Positions 21,048 to 33,671 of a stretch of DNA of 64,000 nucleotides are shown here, piece by piece. A program made the position numbers and the translations under genes. The notes beneath the pieces were generated by a model. It ran no database searches. It was not told where the DNA came from and saw only the letters and a list, made by a program, of their open reading frames with translations. This stretch comes from Hymenochaete sp. R1. Lineage: Eukaryota; Basidiomycota; Agaricomycetes; Hymenochaetales; Hymenochaetaceae. Position 1 is the first letter of the stretch; the number at the start of each line of letters is the position of its first letter. The stretch is from the NCBI GenBank assembly GCA_019400425.1, contig JAFREE010000008.1, positions 124,001 to 188,000 on the forward strand. Reading direction: 5' to 3'.

Positions 21048-21769
21048 TTCTCAGTTCAATAGTGGGTTTTTATCTTGTGCCATTAAAAACGAATTTCTTT
21101 GGAGTTTCATGTGCTTCTGTACTCTCATTAGCCCAAACTTTTCTTTCCCTGCCATCGTTGATTCTTCAATGGACTGTTGTTAGCCATGTTCGTGTTTCCA
21201 TTCTGTACTGTGTGTCTGCATATGCAATTATGTGCGACGATTTGGGGATTGAGGAATAACTTCAGATGCTGTTGGACCCAGTTCGTGGATGGATCTATCG
21301 AATGATCTGATTCTTGACTTGAGATCTCAACCATAAAAACATCTCCTCGGTGATTCTATATGAACGCTATAAAGAAACTGAGCTTGGAATGAATGGCGAA
21401 AGAGAAAGCCCTCGAGTTGAGCGATTACTCGTCGTTACGTGACGAACTGAAACCTTTCGAATTGATATTCCTTCCTTCCCTGTGCACAAGGATCTCGCAT
21501 GAGTAAGAAATTTGTTTCAGCGACATTGAAAAGGCGGTGAGAAGAAGTGAGAACTCACTCACTGACGAATCTGAATCTGAAGATGTAAACGCTCTAAATT
21601 AGGAAAGATCCTCGCAACTGACGCCTCCCCTAAACGATTCGCCGGATTCGTTCTGACTGACTCTTGCTCCTCTCTTCCATCTCTCATCGTCCTTTCCCTC
21701 ACGTTCTCACAAAGTATCGTCCAAGGAAACATAATAAGCGCTATCTAGAGGATCGATATCGTCTTGGTC
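21048..21769. other. Intergenic region between phosphoketolase and the Bsd2-like gene
   Basis: About 720 bp in tandem orientation, holding the 3' end of phosphoketolase and the promoter of the next gene. Nothing else recognised. Confidence 0.4.
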
Positions 21770-23317
21770 ATGTCGCGTGGCGAGTACACCCCTGTTGCGA
21801 GAGATCACCCTCCTGCAAGCCCAGAAGAAGAGATGGAACGGGCGTTTGAATCAGACGACGACAATGACGACAACGACGAAGAATCATCGGACACTACGCC
21901 CTTAACACACACCCGCACCCATCCTCGCCCCTCTCCTTCTCTTACACCCCCTACAGCACCATCTCCAACCTCCATCCGATCGCACCCATCGCGACAAGAC
22001 AGCACCGGCGCAGCCCCGTACGACTTTGAGCGCGAGTACGACCATCCGCCACCGGGTAGTCCGCCTCCGCAGGTGGTGTCTATCTTCTCGAACGCCATAG
22101 GCAACGGGACCATGCCTACGCCTTCGTCTGTCCTTCGGAACTTCCCCACGCCAGGGTCGCGAGCGGGAGCGGGAGCGCAACTGCGCGGTTCGTTCTTCCG
22201 GAGGGCGGTAGGGGCGCTGCTCCCGCAGCATTACGCGCGCGTGCCGGCGAGCGAGGATGGCGACGATGCCGGGGTGGGAGGGAGGGGGGAGATTAGGGGG
22301 AGCGGGGTGGAGAACGATGGGGTGTTTTCGAACGTGTTGGCGAAACCGAACCGGGCTAGGAGTGCGCGAGGTGAGGGGGATGGGGGAGCTCACGAGATGC
22401 CGGAGGGTGCGCAGAAGGATGTCCCACCAGTATGCAATGCAACTTATTTTGGTGATTGAGATGCTGATCTCCGATGTTTTTTTTTCCTTCCCCTCCTCTT
22501 TGACTCTAATGTCAAACTCACGCAGAGCTACAACGAGGCTCAAAGGGATGCCGTACCTCCTTATTGGGAGACTACGGTCCACGCACCCGTCGGAAGCGCC
22601 GAGAATCTGTTGATAGACGGTCTACCATCGGGCACGATCTTTTCCTTTGCCTGGAACTTCCTCATCTCCGTCTCTTTCCAATTCGTCGGCTTTATGCTCA
22701 CGTATCTGTTGCACACTTCGCACGCGGCGAAGTATGGATCGAGGGCTGGCTTGGGCGTTACGCTTATTCAGTATGGGCTGTATTCTAAGGCGTCGTTTGA
22801 TGGCTCTGGGTACGGAAGTGGGTCTGGGGAGGGTGAAGAGACGACTGTCAGTGGACGTTTGCTTAAGAGGATGTGGATGACGTCGCCTTCGGAAGAGTCC
22901 AGCGACCGAGAGGTGATGATGGCCAATGGAGCTATCCACGACTGGGTCTCGTTCTTACTCATGACTATCGGTGAGTCTTCCGAATGCGAAAACAGGAATC
23001 TACAGGATCACTGACGGAATGACTTTTTGTACGATACAGGCTGGTTTCTCCTCTTATCCTCCGTCCTCGGGTTCGCTCGCGTCAAGCGGTGGGAGAAGAG
23101 CATCACAACCCCTACACCTACCGTCGTCCCTACCGCCGAAGACATCGCTCAAGACGCCGCCGCCCGTGCGCGGTTTGTCGAGGCCCTCGATATGGGACAT
23201 CTGATATCCACGTCAGAACTGCAGCGTCCTGTTTCCAGTCCAGGAGCGGCGACGGGGGCGGCTGTGCGCGAAGAGGAGAACATTAGGCGGGATTTGCGTT
23301 CTTTGGGACTCATCTAA
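21770..23317 (+). CDS. Bsd2/NDFIP-type membrane adaptor for Nedd4/Rsp5 ubiquitin ligase
   Basis: Golgi/endosomal three-pass protein that recruits Nedd4-family E3 ligases through PY motifs and, in yeast, controls metal-transporter degradation. Exons 21770-22429, 22526-22970 and 23040-23317 give 460 residues. The N-terminal 220 residues are Pro/Ser/acid-rich. The PY motif PPSYNEAQRDAVPPYWE is created across the first intron. The family core follows: LIDGLPSGTIFSFAWNFLISVSFQFVGFMLTYLLHT, HAAKYGSRAGLGVTLIQYG, then DWVSFLLMTIGWFLLLSSVLGFARVKRWE as the last membrane segment. The spacer between membrane segments 2 and 3 is long and Gly/Ser-rich. Confidence 0.9.
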
Positions 23318-24119
23318 AGATTCTTTCGCGCATGAATGTATATCATACCATCGCACTCTGCTCTGCCTCCTCGCTTTCTTTCTGTACATTTACTGTAGGT
23401 TTTGTCTTCGGACGGGATGATGTCTTGACTTGATTCTTTCTTGATCAGAATATTCTGATAGGTATCATTTCGTTGCAGCTCTCTCCTCTCCCCTCACATA
23501 CAAACACATAATCCAATAAAGCACTTCTACTGGCGTCATAAAATCTGTTATTTTTGATAGCACAATGGACTTTTTGATTATTGTAAAGGCGGATGCGTTC
23601 GTGTTTTGGATCTTCATGAGTTATTCCATTACGAGAAGCTCCAAAGTCAGTAGTATTGGTACGTACAATACACGCTAACGTACTGCAACTGAACTAGTGG
23701 AGTGCGTGGTGAACAGTTCACCGTGAATTGGACGCCTCAGCCTTTCAGCCACTCAGCCACTCGCTTCATTAAACATCGATTTCGGAAAGCAAGTCTCCTC
23801 GAAATATTATTAGCAACAGGGGTTCAGATCTGTCCAAATCGTGCTGCGGGTTCAACACCAGCCTTGCCTGCCTGCTGAGCGTCTACGAGCAGCCTCAGCT
23901 GGATCGCAGTACTGTTGTGTATAGCTACAGTTGGAGTGTTTAGGTTCCTCCTAAATCTCGCCCTTTGCCCTTCCCGGGATAGCGAACGTAACTTGTAAGC
24001 TTAATTAGGGGCTTCCGAGTATTCAATACCGGTACAAAGCTTTTCTTTCACTACACTTCAAGTTGACTTTATCTCGCACAACTTGAACGAGTCCCAAAAC
24101 GTCCTTCGGCTCACGGTCG
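23318..24119. other. Intergenic region upstream of HEN1
   Basis: About 800 bp between tandem genes. ORFs are short and unlike proteins. No RNA gene or repeat recognised. Confidence 0.4.
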
Positions 24120-26092
24120 ATGTCAGAAAGTCCCGATGGGTCTCCCAGGCCGCCGCCGGCGGAACCAGTGATGGAGAACATGAACAAGGTGGTGTTCTTC
24201 CCTCCTCTGCATGACGCCAGGCAGGCGTGGGTCCTGAAAACCCTTCGGCAAGAAAACGTCAGCTCTGTGAGTCGCGTTCAAGTTCAATTTATTCCTAACT
24301 CCTTTCTTCTGCGTCCGCATTCCGCTTTCCTTTCTTCTTTCTTGTATGAGAAAAAAAAGTTGAAGGAGGTTTGGTCTCTGGTGACCGTTGTACGAGGGAA
24401 ACACTGGCAGATTAATGGAAGGGGAAAAAAATTCATGTTATTTGTTTGGTTTTGCTTAGGTACTGGACGTAGGCTGCGGAGAGGGCTCGCTCCTCAATTG
24501 TCTCTGCAACGCCCCCGTCTTCCTTCCCAGAAACAACTCCAAATCCATTCTCGAAGAATCGCAGTCGCATTTGGATCCAGAACTCAACATCCAAGAAGCT
24601 CACATAGAAGATTTAAGCTCAGCCCTAGAGTTAGCCGACATCCATCTCACGCACATTGCTGGGCTCGACGTTTCCGAAGCGAGCCTTGAAGAGTGTGCGC
24701 GAGGGACGACTCCGATCGAGCTTTCGGATTATCATTGTCTACCCCGGTGGGAACCGCTCGACATTAAGCTCTGGCATGGATCCCTAGATGTGTTTAATCC
24801 TGGATTGTTGGGATTTGATTGTATCGTCTCGAGCGAGGTGTGAGTGTTTTCGGGGGTTTCCTTTGTTTTCGATATTTAAACAAAGGAGAGAAAAAATGTA
24901 TTCCCCACAATTCGAAGATACCGAAAGCTGACTATCCATACCTTATCGTCTCTTTTCTAGTATCGAACATCTCTCAGCCTCCCTCCTCCCTACTTACGCA
25001 CCCGTGCTTCTCGGTACTTACGCTCCCCGCCTTCTCCTTCTAACAACCCCCAACTACACCTTCAACGCCCGCTTCACCCCACCCGGCGTCCCAGATCCGC
25101 AAGGTATTCCAGATCCAACCTCCCGTACGACGCGCTCCTTCCGTCACTGGGACCACAAGTTCGAGTGGACGGTCGAGGAGTTTACAGCGTGGTGTTCGGA
25201 AGCTGCTGAAGAGTGGGGTTATGAGGTGAACGTGAGTGGGGTCGGGATACCGACTGAGAGGGATCCATGGGGCAGAGATGAGGAGCTTGGGTTCGCTTCG
25301 CAAGTGGCGATATTCAGGAGGAAAGACGAACCCGGATATGAAGAGCGCCGGAGACGAGAACGGGAGGCGAGCGCCAAATCTGAAAGAGGCCTTTCCCAAA
25401 AGCATAAATTGTTTAAGACTCATTCTCATGAGCCCCATCCTGAGGCTGGCAAAGCGAAAACCGTCGCTAACGTGCAAAATGAGATCGACCGGCATATGGG
25501 CTCTTATTATACCGACTGCGGATACACCGTGTGGCAGCTGTGGGCCACCAATGATATCTCTACGGCCTGTGGCGGGTACCTCGACATCCTCATAACGGCG
25601 ATCAAAACCTATAAAGAAATTTCTCTCTCGAAACCTGGTTCAAAAGAGTTAGAAGGGTTAGACGTCACAGAAGGCAGACACTCTGACGAAGGGGAACCAA
25701 TCATAGACTGGCACGTTACATTTGTCGGCGACAGGCATCATGAAGCTATTGCAGCCACTAAACGATTGGCGCATTGGCGTCCAACGTATTCACCGTCACA
25801 AAGTGATTCGAGCACTGAGAGCAGCACGCAGTTCGATCAAAGAGATTACCTGACAAATTTGGAGCAAGAAAACGATAGGGACGACAAAGGATATTCATGG
25901 GATCATCCGAACGAAAGTCAGGAAGCAACGGGTTGGGGAGGCACAGATACCGACTCGTGGCCGGCCTGGACATCCGAGTCTTCGAGCTGGGGATCGTTGT
26001 TTTATGCTGATCACGAAACCAACAAAGCAACCAATAGTCTAGAGAGCTCTTGGGCTGACCACGAGGAACGCGACATCCAGACCTCGGGATAG
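24120..26092 (+). CDS. hen1: HEN1-type small RNA 2'-O-methyltransferase
   Basis: SAM-dependent enzyme that methylates the 3'-terminal 2'-OH of small RNAs. Exons 24120-24266, 24460-24839 and 24961-26092 give 552 residues. The SAM-binding motif VLDVGCGEGSLL opens exon 2. The metal/catalytic block CIVSSEVIEHL is formed across intron 2, followed by LLLTTPNYTFNARF and FRHWDHKFEWTVEEFTAWC; the E..EH and H...H residues match the family's metal site. After about residue 340 the sequence turns hydrophilic and acidic with no recognised domain; plant-type dsRNA-binding parts are absent, as in other fungal and animal HEN1 proteins. Its presence implies a small-RNA pathway with terminal methylation. Confidence 0.9.
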
Positions 26093-26338
26093 TATACATA
26101 TGACGAATGCACACGGAGGCGAGGACCTTTGAGTCTCCCTATTCCTTGATGAATGACCGCGTGCAAACTCGTTTCACGCCGTAAATGAAAGTGACCCAAA
26201 TTGTAAATTTGGAAGTGTTTATGTGATTGAAATCTATAAGTACAGACGAAAGCCTTTGGCGTGGCGTTAACATGAAGAGTACTATCAACAGAGCAGAGAA
26301 CATACGTGCGACAGGATATAATCTATCAATTATCCTCC

Positions 26339-26734
26339 TCACTCTTGTACGAAAGACCGTTTTGGAGCTAAGTACGAGATGCAAGGCGCACGACACATCA
26401 GAGTCCGCAAATATTCATACTTGTATCCCAAAATAAACGCACATATGAGAGGATGTAATTGCGCCATGTACGTGACCATCCACATGAGGTAGCAACAAGT
26501 CAACGTAAGTACCACAGCGGTCCTGACCAGGCTTTGAGGGGGTAGTGATACACATTGGTATTGAAGCAGATCAAACAAATAGAATGAATCCGTTAGTTTC
26601 AGGATGTCTGTGGCCTTTGCGACGAGAGAAACGACATACGTCTGCTGAGGGCCCTTGGGCGTCGAAAGCCAGGCTACTATGGCCAATCCTACAACGATGA
26701 CCAAGACGGCAAGTACGGGCAGAGCTGAGGCCAT
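26339..26734 (-). CDS. vma9: V-type proton ATPase subunit e
   Basis: Very small two-helix membrane subunit of the V0 sector. Exons 26734-26640, 26531-26443 and 26367-26339 give 70 residues, the family length. Helix 1 is LPVLAVLVIVVGLAIVAWL followed by the hallmark TPKGPQQT; helix 2 is VVLTLTCCYLMWMVTYMAQLHPLI; the tail is SPKRSFVQE. The second exon is taken to begin CCTGGTCAGG (giving LVRTAVVLTL) rather than nine bases later. The unspliced ORF is not credible because it interrupts the LVRTAVVLTL helix. Converges on HEN1. Confidence 0.9.
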   Translation of the reverse strand: MASALPVLAVLVIVVGLAIVAWLSTPKGPQQTYVVSLVAKATDILKLTDSFYLFDLLQYQCVSLPPQSLVRTAVVLTLTCCYLMWMVTYMAQLHPLICAFILGYKYEYLRTLMCRAPCISYLAPKRSFVQE

Positions 26735-28117
26735 TTTGATACAATAGTCCACTAGCTACGAAGCCGAAGTGGAAACAGTCAAGGAAGAGGTTGTTGGGGT
26801 TTGCCGTCGAAGTCAGGCCGTGGCGAGAACCTGGATTTGGAAGCGAGTTTTTAGCACGTGACAAATGCGTCGATCATTCTCCTTTTTCGGGATTCGGTTG
26901 ATCCAGATGATCCAGCAGAGTTCTGAAACTTTTCTGACAACATCAGTACCAGTTTCGAACAAAGAATATCTTTCGTCAACTTCATGATGGCGATGGTGAC
27001 CTTGTCTTGACAGTTCGATATCAATTATACAACGAGATATTCGTATCTATTGAATCGAATCATCGTGTCGGCCTGTCTAAAAGCGTCTCAAGTCATACTC
27101 TAACTGTGTTCGGTTCGAACAAATCAACCCATCTCTACAATACCTTGGAAGCAGAGATATAATATATATACGCTTCCGTAGCTTTGAACGAGCTACTTCG
27201 CATTTCCCACGGTGCCTTAAAGCGCCAGCTTTAGAACTGCTGGGAAGAAGGCTTGTACATGCTAGGATCGATGAAGGCGCCACACTGATTTCCGGACAAG
27301 GTGGCGCTCACGCGAAGCTTCAAACTGAGCGTATATATTCGATAACCTGCGCGGGAGAATATGACGCTATGCACCGAAGCATACGGAAGCGGATAGTTCA
27401 GCAAACGGATTTACTGAGGAGAGTCGACCTTTTGAAATTCTGGGTGCAACTTCCACGATCGGCCGCCTCAGCGCTGTTCTTGTGAATAAAACTGACTTGA
27501 AGAACATGCATACCCTTTCATTATTCCTCGCCTTTCTGCACAGTGTGACACCACAAGAGCTCTTCATCCAATACAACAACTCATAAGTGAGAAGGAAGGA
27601 AGTAACATATAAAGGCACATGCGGCAACGTCTCTGCTGTGAAGCTCTATCGTGTGCTCTGACTTCTCTCCGAATCGTTTCGGGCCAAACGCAGGTTCCAA
27701 CGGACTTCCGACTTCCGTTAGTTCGTAAGGGCATTCACGAAGAAGCATTAAATTTATTGGAAGGATTCGGGTGTAATGATCAGTGATGGGATTGAATGAC
27801 TCGGCATAGTTTGCGACCCGATGGGAAGATATATTTGGACGATCGAGGGTATTCCTGAAGAGTCCTGGACAGAAAAGAGGAGAACTGATGGCGAATACGT
27901 TTGTATGATATGATGAGAGTTGGGGCAAGAGAGAGCGCGTGAGCGAGGAGGTACGGGTACAAACTTTGCGGGGCAAATAGGAGATCGCCGAGCAGCCGCA
28001 CATGACCTTAGCTTGGCTGTGTGTGCTATACCAGTGACTACATCGTCCTCCTTTCCTTTCTTTCTCTCCATCCTCCATTATCTCCTTCTCCTTTCCTAAA
28101 CTCCCACTGTAGCGCTG
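26735..28117. other. Intergenic region between V-ATPase subunit e and the bHLH gene
   Basis: About 1.4 kb of divergent promoter DNA with several short overlapping ORFs, none protein-like. A TATAATATATATA run lies near 27160. A long C/T-rich stretch (28020-28100) leads into the bHLH start, typical of a fungal leader. Confidence 0.4.
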
Positions 28118-29360
28118 ATGGCGACAATGCCTCTAATCTCTCCCAATGACTCTTACAAGCTCAGCGGTGGTGCTCTGTTGGACTACGCGGATACCGTCGC
28201 ATCTCAGGAATGGTCGATGTATACCGATCCCGCCTCAAGAACGGACGTCCATGAACGAGGTCTTCCGACTCGTCAGGGCTCAGAACAGCTCGCTAAGGCG
28301 ACCAAAGATCTTATGTCCCTCGACTCGTCGTCTTTCAGGTGGAATGAATCCGCAGACAGACACAGTGTGGTCGCGGCGCTGCCCATTCAACATGCTTCCA
28401 GCTCAGGCAGCTCCAGTACAAGCTCCGGTTTCGCGCTCGATCCATCCCTTAGGCAACCGGATTCCTTCCCAAACGCCAACGCTTTCCAACAATTTACTTC
28501 TCCTCAATCTCCTCAATCGTTCTCAGGCTCCTTTGGTCAATTGCATAGGCCATCTCTGACGGTCGTTCCGAACCATACACTCGAGAATGGATCGCATGCG
28601 TCGCAGAGTTTGAGCTCCGTCTCCTCTGATACTTCTCCTCCGCCGCCAACCCCACCCTCCTTCAACAACGCATATCCATCTTCATCCGAACCCGCACAGT
28701 CATCCAAGAAAACGTCGTCCAGTCAACCGGCGAAGAAGAGGCGCACTTCTCTGGACCAACAAAGTGTCTCTATCGGGGGGAAACCAGCACTTTTAAGTGT
28801 ATCCCAAAAGAAAGCGAACCATATTCAGTCGGAACAGAAGAGAAGGGCTAACATTCGTAAGGGATACGAGTCCTTATGTGAGACAGTACCGGCATTGCGG
28901 GAAGCTATACGAGCGGAAGAGGAAGAACAAGCAGCACGAGTAGCACAGGAGACGGGCCAAGGAAAGGGGAGGAAGAGGAACCGGTCAAAAAAGAACTCAA
29001 ATGATCTGGGAGAGAAGATTGATGGGAGGGCAGGACCAAAGAGTGAGAATGTCGTACTACAAAAAAGTGAGTTTGGGTTTGCTTTGAAAAGCCATCTGCG
29101 TGGGTGCTGATGAGTCTAACTGTACCTTCGTTCATCGTTCAAAAGCGATTGATTATATCGGGGATCTTCTGGACGAACGGTCTGCGCTCCTCGGACGCAT
29201 GGACCGCGCACGGGGTTTCCTCGCACCTGGTCATCCAGCCCTCGAACATCTTTCGGGCGCCAACGCAGACTACCCGCCATTGTGGGAACGAGAATGGACA
29301 GGTGGATTAGGAATTCTCGAGGAAGATGGAGATTCTGAAGACGACGACTCCGAGCCATGA
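28118..29360 (+). CDS. bHLH transcription factor with long loop
   Basis: Nuclear DNA-binding protein. Exons 28118-29066 and 29146-29360 give 387 residues. The N-terminal 240 residues are Ser/Pro/Gln-rich, with a basic KKRRTS patch. The basic region and helix 1 read KKANHIQSEQKRRANIRKG then YESLCETVPAL; His, Glu and Arg sit at the 5-9-13 positions of class B E-box (CACGTG) binders. The loop is unusually long (about 70 residues), charged and lysine-rich. Helix 2 (VVLQKTIDYIGDLLDERSALLGRM) begins at the intron. An acidic tail follows (EEDGDSEDDDSEP). Which fungal bHLH subfamily it belongs to cannot be said from this alone. Confidence 0.85.
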
Positions 29361-31918
29361 TGGCCTCTTGTCTCAAGTTTCGGCGGTCTGTTCTTTTTCT
29401 CAATAATTCTATGTCTGCTAACTGTTACTATCCTTTGTATCCTTTACCCTTTCCCATTTGCCTTACGTCCGTAATGTTGTGCTGTCCTTCCTCCCTGTAT
29501 CCAATGCTTTACCCTTCGACTTTCACCTCTACTGCTTATATTTCCATAAGAATTGTACATTCGATATCACTGTGCTGGAAAGCGTTCTTTCTCCCATATT
29601 GCTTGGATTAGCTCTAACCCCTTCTGCCTTTCGGGTTCTTCGTCTTCGCGCATTTGAACATACCTCTTACTTTTCTTCTCAATTTCAACCTTTCTCACTC
29701 TATCGCTCACGTAGGCAGAAATGGCGTCGAAGAGGCAGAATCTTGGTGACAATCGCTACTCTCCGCCTCTTCCTATGCTTGTTTGCCCTACACCAGTACT
29801 ATTAGCTCTTGTACCCGTGTCTCACGATTCTTTCGAGTAGTGACTGAGACTGAGACAGAAAACAATCGGGATCGTGAGAAATATTCTCCATATCCATCGT
29901 TTCCTACATCACAAATTCAACAGATAAAGTTTTAAGTGTATTTATAGCCTATAGCCTATCATATGTCCAGCTTCAACAGTACTGTACACCGAGTCTAAGG
30001 GGCATATCCCTTTTTTTCATGAAAATCGTCGGGTCTTAACGTCGCACACACTGAAGTAGTGTGGAAAGGTCTCGGAACCTCACTCTCCAATTCACCAACT
30101 CGCTCTGATACAGAGCGCTGCAACTATAAGCAGCATCGCACAACACCGAGGATTGGCCTCTGGAAAACCATACGGGAACATAGCTTGTACGAGTTGTACA
30201 GTTGTGGTTCGCGTCCCTGTACAACCTATTACTGGAGAACTTGAAAAGGAGGATCGATCAGTTGGGGAAAGGGACTCGTCCCTTACCCGCCTACCCTCTT
30301 TCCACGATTTATACGTTTTTGAAGATAAGGAGAGAAGGCCTCTGGAACCAAAAGAGAGATACTTGAAGTTGCAGCCCAGGGTACTCGAAGCGCATGGATC
30401 CGCCAGTGGGTCGCAGCCGGAGCTTGAAAACGCTACACGACAGAATCAAGATTGGAACATGGAGAGGGCCAAAGAAGAGAAGATGAGGAACCACAGTTAG
30501 CAGCGAAGAGGAAATCTAGTACTTTGTGGTAGAAAGAAGGGCCCGAGTAGCATCTCGGACTTGAAGATATCCTCACCTTTGCGTAGACGTCGTGAGAATT
30601 GAACGAAAAAAAAGTGACGGTGATACTGAGAGGAAATCAAAGCTAGGAATTGAGTACATTGGTATACTCTTTCGTTTTTTTCGTCGGCAGAAGTGATCGT
30701 TTCAGGCCTCAGCTCGCAGGAGAGGTTAACAAGAAAAAGGTCGACCTCCCCTCCCTCCCTTCTCTTCGTGGAGAATAGGATGGAATAGACCAGCAAAACA
30801 AGAAAATGAGCCATTTTTGAATAAACGACCAGAAAAGGAGGGGGTCGACGAAGAGAAAAGGAAAAAGTTCGAAGCCGGTTCATCAGATGGCAGTTGCCAC
30901 CTCGTCTTTCGTATAAGCCTTTCCCTCCACGAATTTTGCGAGCCCGGTTCTGGTTCTTGCTAAGAAACTCCCAATGTCGGAGTGACACGAAACACGCCGC
31001 CGAAATATCCCCGAACGAACTAACCCGACCAGGTCCAGGTCCGCAACGCATACGTCTCCTCGAAAGTAGGAAGAACCACCTACAACGAAGAAAAATGCCC
31101 TTCGAATTGGATTAGTAAGAGAGCGAACGTTCGTATGGTACATTTATCTTTAGACTTGGATTGGACTGAAAGTGGCGGGAGAAGACCGATGTCAATGTGG
31201 TTGAATGGGGGATGAGGACTGAGGACGAAGCGTGAGGAAATTCGAAATGGTAGCGACAATACGGATGCGATCTATGTGTAAAGTATAGTGCGGATGTGAG
31301 ATGAAACGGTGAAGGACGAAGGGAGAGGATAAGTGAACCAAGACCGGGCTGAAATAAAATCGGAATGAGGACGGGAAGAACATGGCGTGAATTTAAGGGG
31401 AAAAATATTGTGAGTACGGGTATCGAAAGCATCAGCATGAGTCTAAAAAGAAGTGAGAACAGTAGGAGTGCAAGACATTTTATGTGAGGCAGAAAAGTAT
31501 CCAAGGCATGTCCAAAGGGTACATCCATACCCATTGCGCTTTTCCTCTCTAATAACCACAGTCGGGCCCGTTTCCGAGCTTTTCCAAAATTGCGATGATT
31601 TGCGAGTCAAGAATCCGCACACGTGCCGTCCGAGATGGTCTGATCAAACAATGAACATGCCGATGAGTAAAGACGATGACTAGCGAGCCCGATGAGCCGA
31701 TCAGTCAGAAAAACTGTGCATCGATGCGATGAATACCGGATAATATTTGGATGCCGTTGACTGAGACAAGACGAAGGCACACTTCGTCATCCGCGAGTCA
31801 TGAAAGTTTGGGATGGGAACTAATCTTGATGCTGCCTGTCTAATGTCGTATCCCCACCAAGGTCGAATAGCGTACCACGTCCCGCAAAGTCGAATCAGCT
31901 GGAGGGAGATGGAAGGCC
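29361..31918. other. Long region without a supported gene
   Basis: About 2.5 kb between the convergent bHLH and Nudix genes. It contains many short ORFs on both strands but none with domain-like sequence, and no consistent exon chain. C/T- and A/G-rich tracts are common (29380-29700, 30500-30870, 31190-31450). Unknown; a non-coding RNA or long 3'-UTRs are possible. Confidence 0.35.
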
Positions 31919-32562
31919 TCAACGACGTATGGCCGGTTGAGGCGCAAGAGTCGTGAGCATGAGCGCCTGCACAAGTTCAGGTTTCCACTGCAAGCGTTTG
32001 ATGGCCTCGCTATAGTCCACCCATTCCCTTCTTCGTTGCTTACTTTCCAGCCACTCATTATCGACTCCGCTGACGTCGAGCTCGTAAAAATGATACGTGG
32101 AACTCGTGCCGTTAATTGTGGTGATGTACTTCGTGATTGTTCCGTGTACGCCCGCTATTGTATAGGAAAGAAAGAAACGACAAGGGATGACAATTCGTAA
32201 GAGGGGTGGAGACGGGTAGAGGAACTGAGGGTGAGACCTTCTTCCATAGCTTCGCGCGATGCAGCTGCTTCCAACGTCTTGTCCGACGTTTCCCAACCTC
32301 CTTTCGGTACTAACGAAGTATGATGCAAAAGTTTTCAAGAGTCAGCGCTATTATCGTACAAATAATGAAGCGGAAGGAAAACAAGATTGAATCGGTAGAG
32401 AGGGAAGAAATGCAGACGAGCAGACGTTGTTAGCAAATTGATTTACTCACAAACCCAACTTTCCGAATGCTTTCGGCTCGTGACAAGCATTACTTTTCCC
32501 GACGGCCGCCATATGGGAATGGCACAACACACAATACGAGGGGTTGCTCTGTTCTTGCTCAT
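31919..32562 (-). CDS. Nudix hydrolase, diphosphoinositol polyphosphate phosphohydrolase type
   Basis: Hydrolyses pyrophosphate groups of inositol pyrophosphates or dinucleoside polyphosphates. Exons 32562-32451, 32309-32238 and 32154-31919 give 139 residues. The Nudix box is assembled across two introns: LPKGGWETSDKTLEAAASREA then MEEAGV, with the GGWE..D start typical of the DIPP subfamily. Before it lies CCAIPI ... VMLVTSRKHSESWV, after it HFYELDV, WLESKQRRREWV and YSEAIKRLQWKPELVQAL, the usual C-terminal block. Start at ATG 32562 (MSKNRATPRIV). The 72-nt second exon carries nearly the whole Nudix helix. Confidence 0.87.
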
Positions 32563-33671
32563 CTTAGTGTAATGCAAGACGAGACGGGGTGATGGATATG
32601 CTTTAATATGCGATAGACTGAGTATAAGATGCGCGAATAAGCGAGAAGGGGCGACGGGTGCAGATGATGTGGCTCGAATCAGGATTCGGGACCGGGATTA
32701 GAGCACCCTCATGAGCAAACTCGCTGGGTATTGAAGTGGATTGAGAAGGGGAAAGGGGTGGTAGACGAAACGCAGGTCCGAGAGTAGAGAAGCAGGTGCG
32801 CGACGCAAAGAACGTCAAGTAGGCCGAGGTTAGGTTTTATGCCACGGGTCGTGTGCAAGTCCAACTATGCTCTACGAGACTACGCGTCGAAGCTGTTGAG
32901 AGGAGAATGATGACGATGGATGAGTTGGGGAGCAGAGAAATAGAGTGTAACGCCACTCACAAGCAGAGCAAACTCGTCCGCTACTGAGTTTGTGGATGCG
33001 GATGGATGCGAGATGATGGTGGTAGGAGAGAAAGGGAGGGCAAGGGGATGCGATGCGGCAGGAAGAGATGGGTGAGATATATGAAGGCGAAAATTCAGGA
33101 CGTGGACGCGACGGCAAGCTTAAACTTATTATTACTCACCTATTAAATATTACGTAATGAAAGCCACTACCACACCAGTTACCATTTCCGGACAAACGTG
33201 CGTCTCATAATTGGCCCTCGCCTCGCCTCGCACCAAGAGCCAGCAACCCACATTTCCCCCAACGCTGGAATTTCCGCTCTGATGCTGATGTGTGACTTCC
33301 GACACCCTCGCAGCCTCGTAATACTAGCAGGACAATGGAAAGAGGTGAATTTGTCCGATTTTCTTTTCTTTTCTACCCATTCCCCCCAAGGTCTCTACAT
33401 CATATACACAGTTCTATCCTCCGTCCACCCCCCTTTGCAAGTCCATAGAAACATTCAATAAATATATTACTGTCGTTATCCAACATTCATACACTATCTA
33501 AAGGCCCGATCAGAACCGGTGTTTTTGCGCTGGCGACGCTCCAGCTGGACCACAACCCCACCGAACTCGTTATCTACGGCCTACTCGTTCCACCTGTATC
33601 AGTCACCGTTAGCATATGATCGCTCATTGAGTTCTGCACAGTCAAATAAAACAGGGGGACGGAAAATGAGC
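32563..33671. other. Intergenic region between the Nudix and zinc-transporter genes
   Basis: About 1.1 kb upstream of the Nudix gene, downstream of the tandem ZIP gene. Short ORFs only; no recognised feature. Purine-rich runs occur on the plus strand near 32600-33100. Confidence 0.4.

Noticed and set aside
30497..31143. Several overlapping ORFs on both strands between the bHLH and Nudix genes
   Set aside because: No two can be joined into a protein-like chain, and sequence is dominated by purine or pyrimidine runs.
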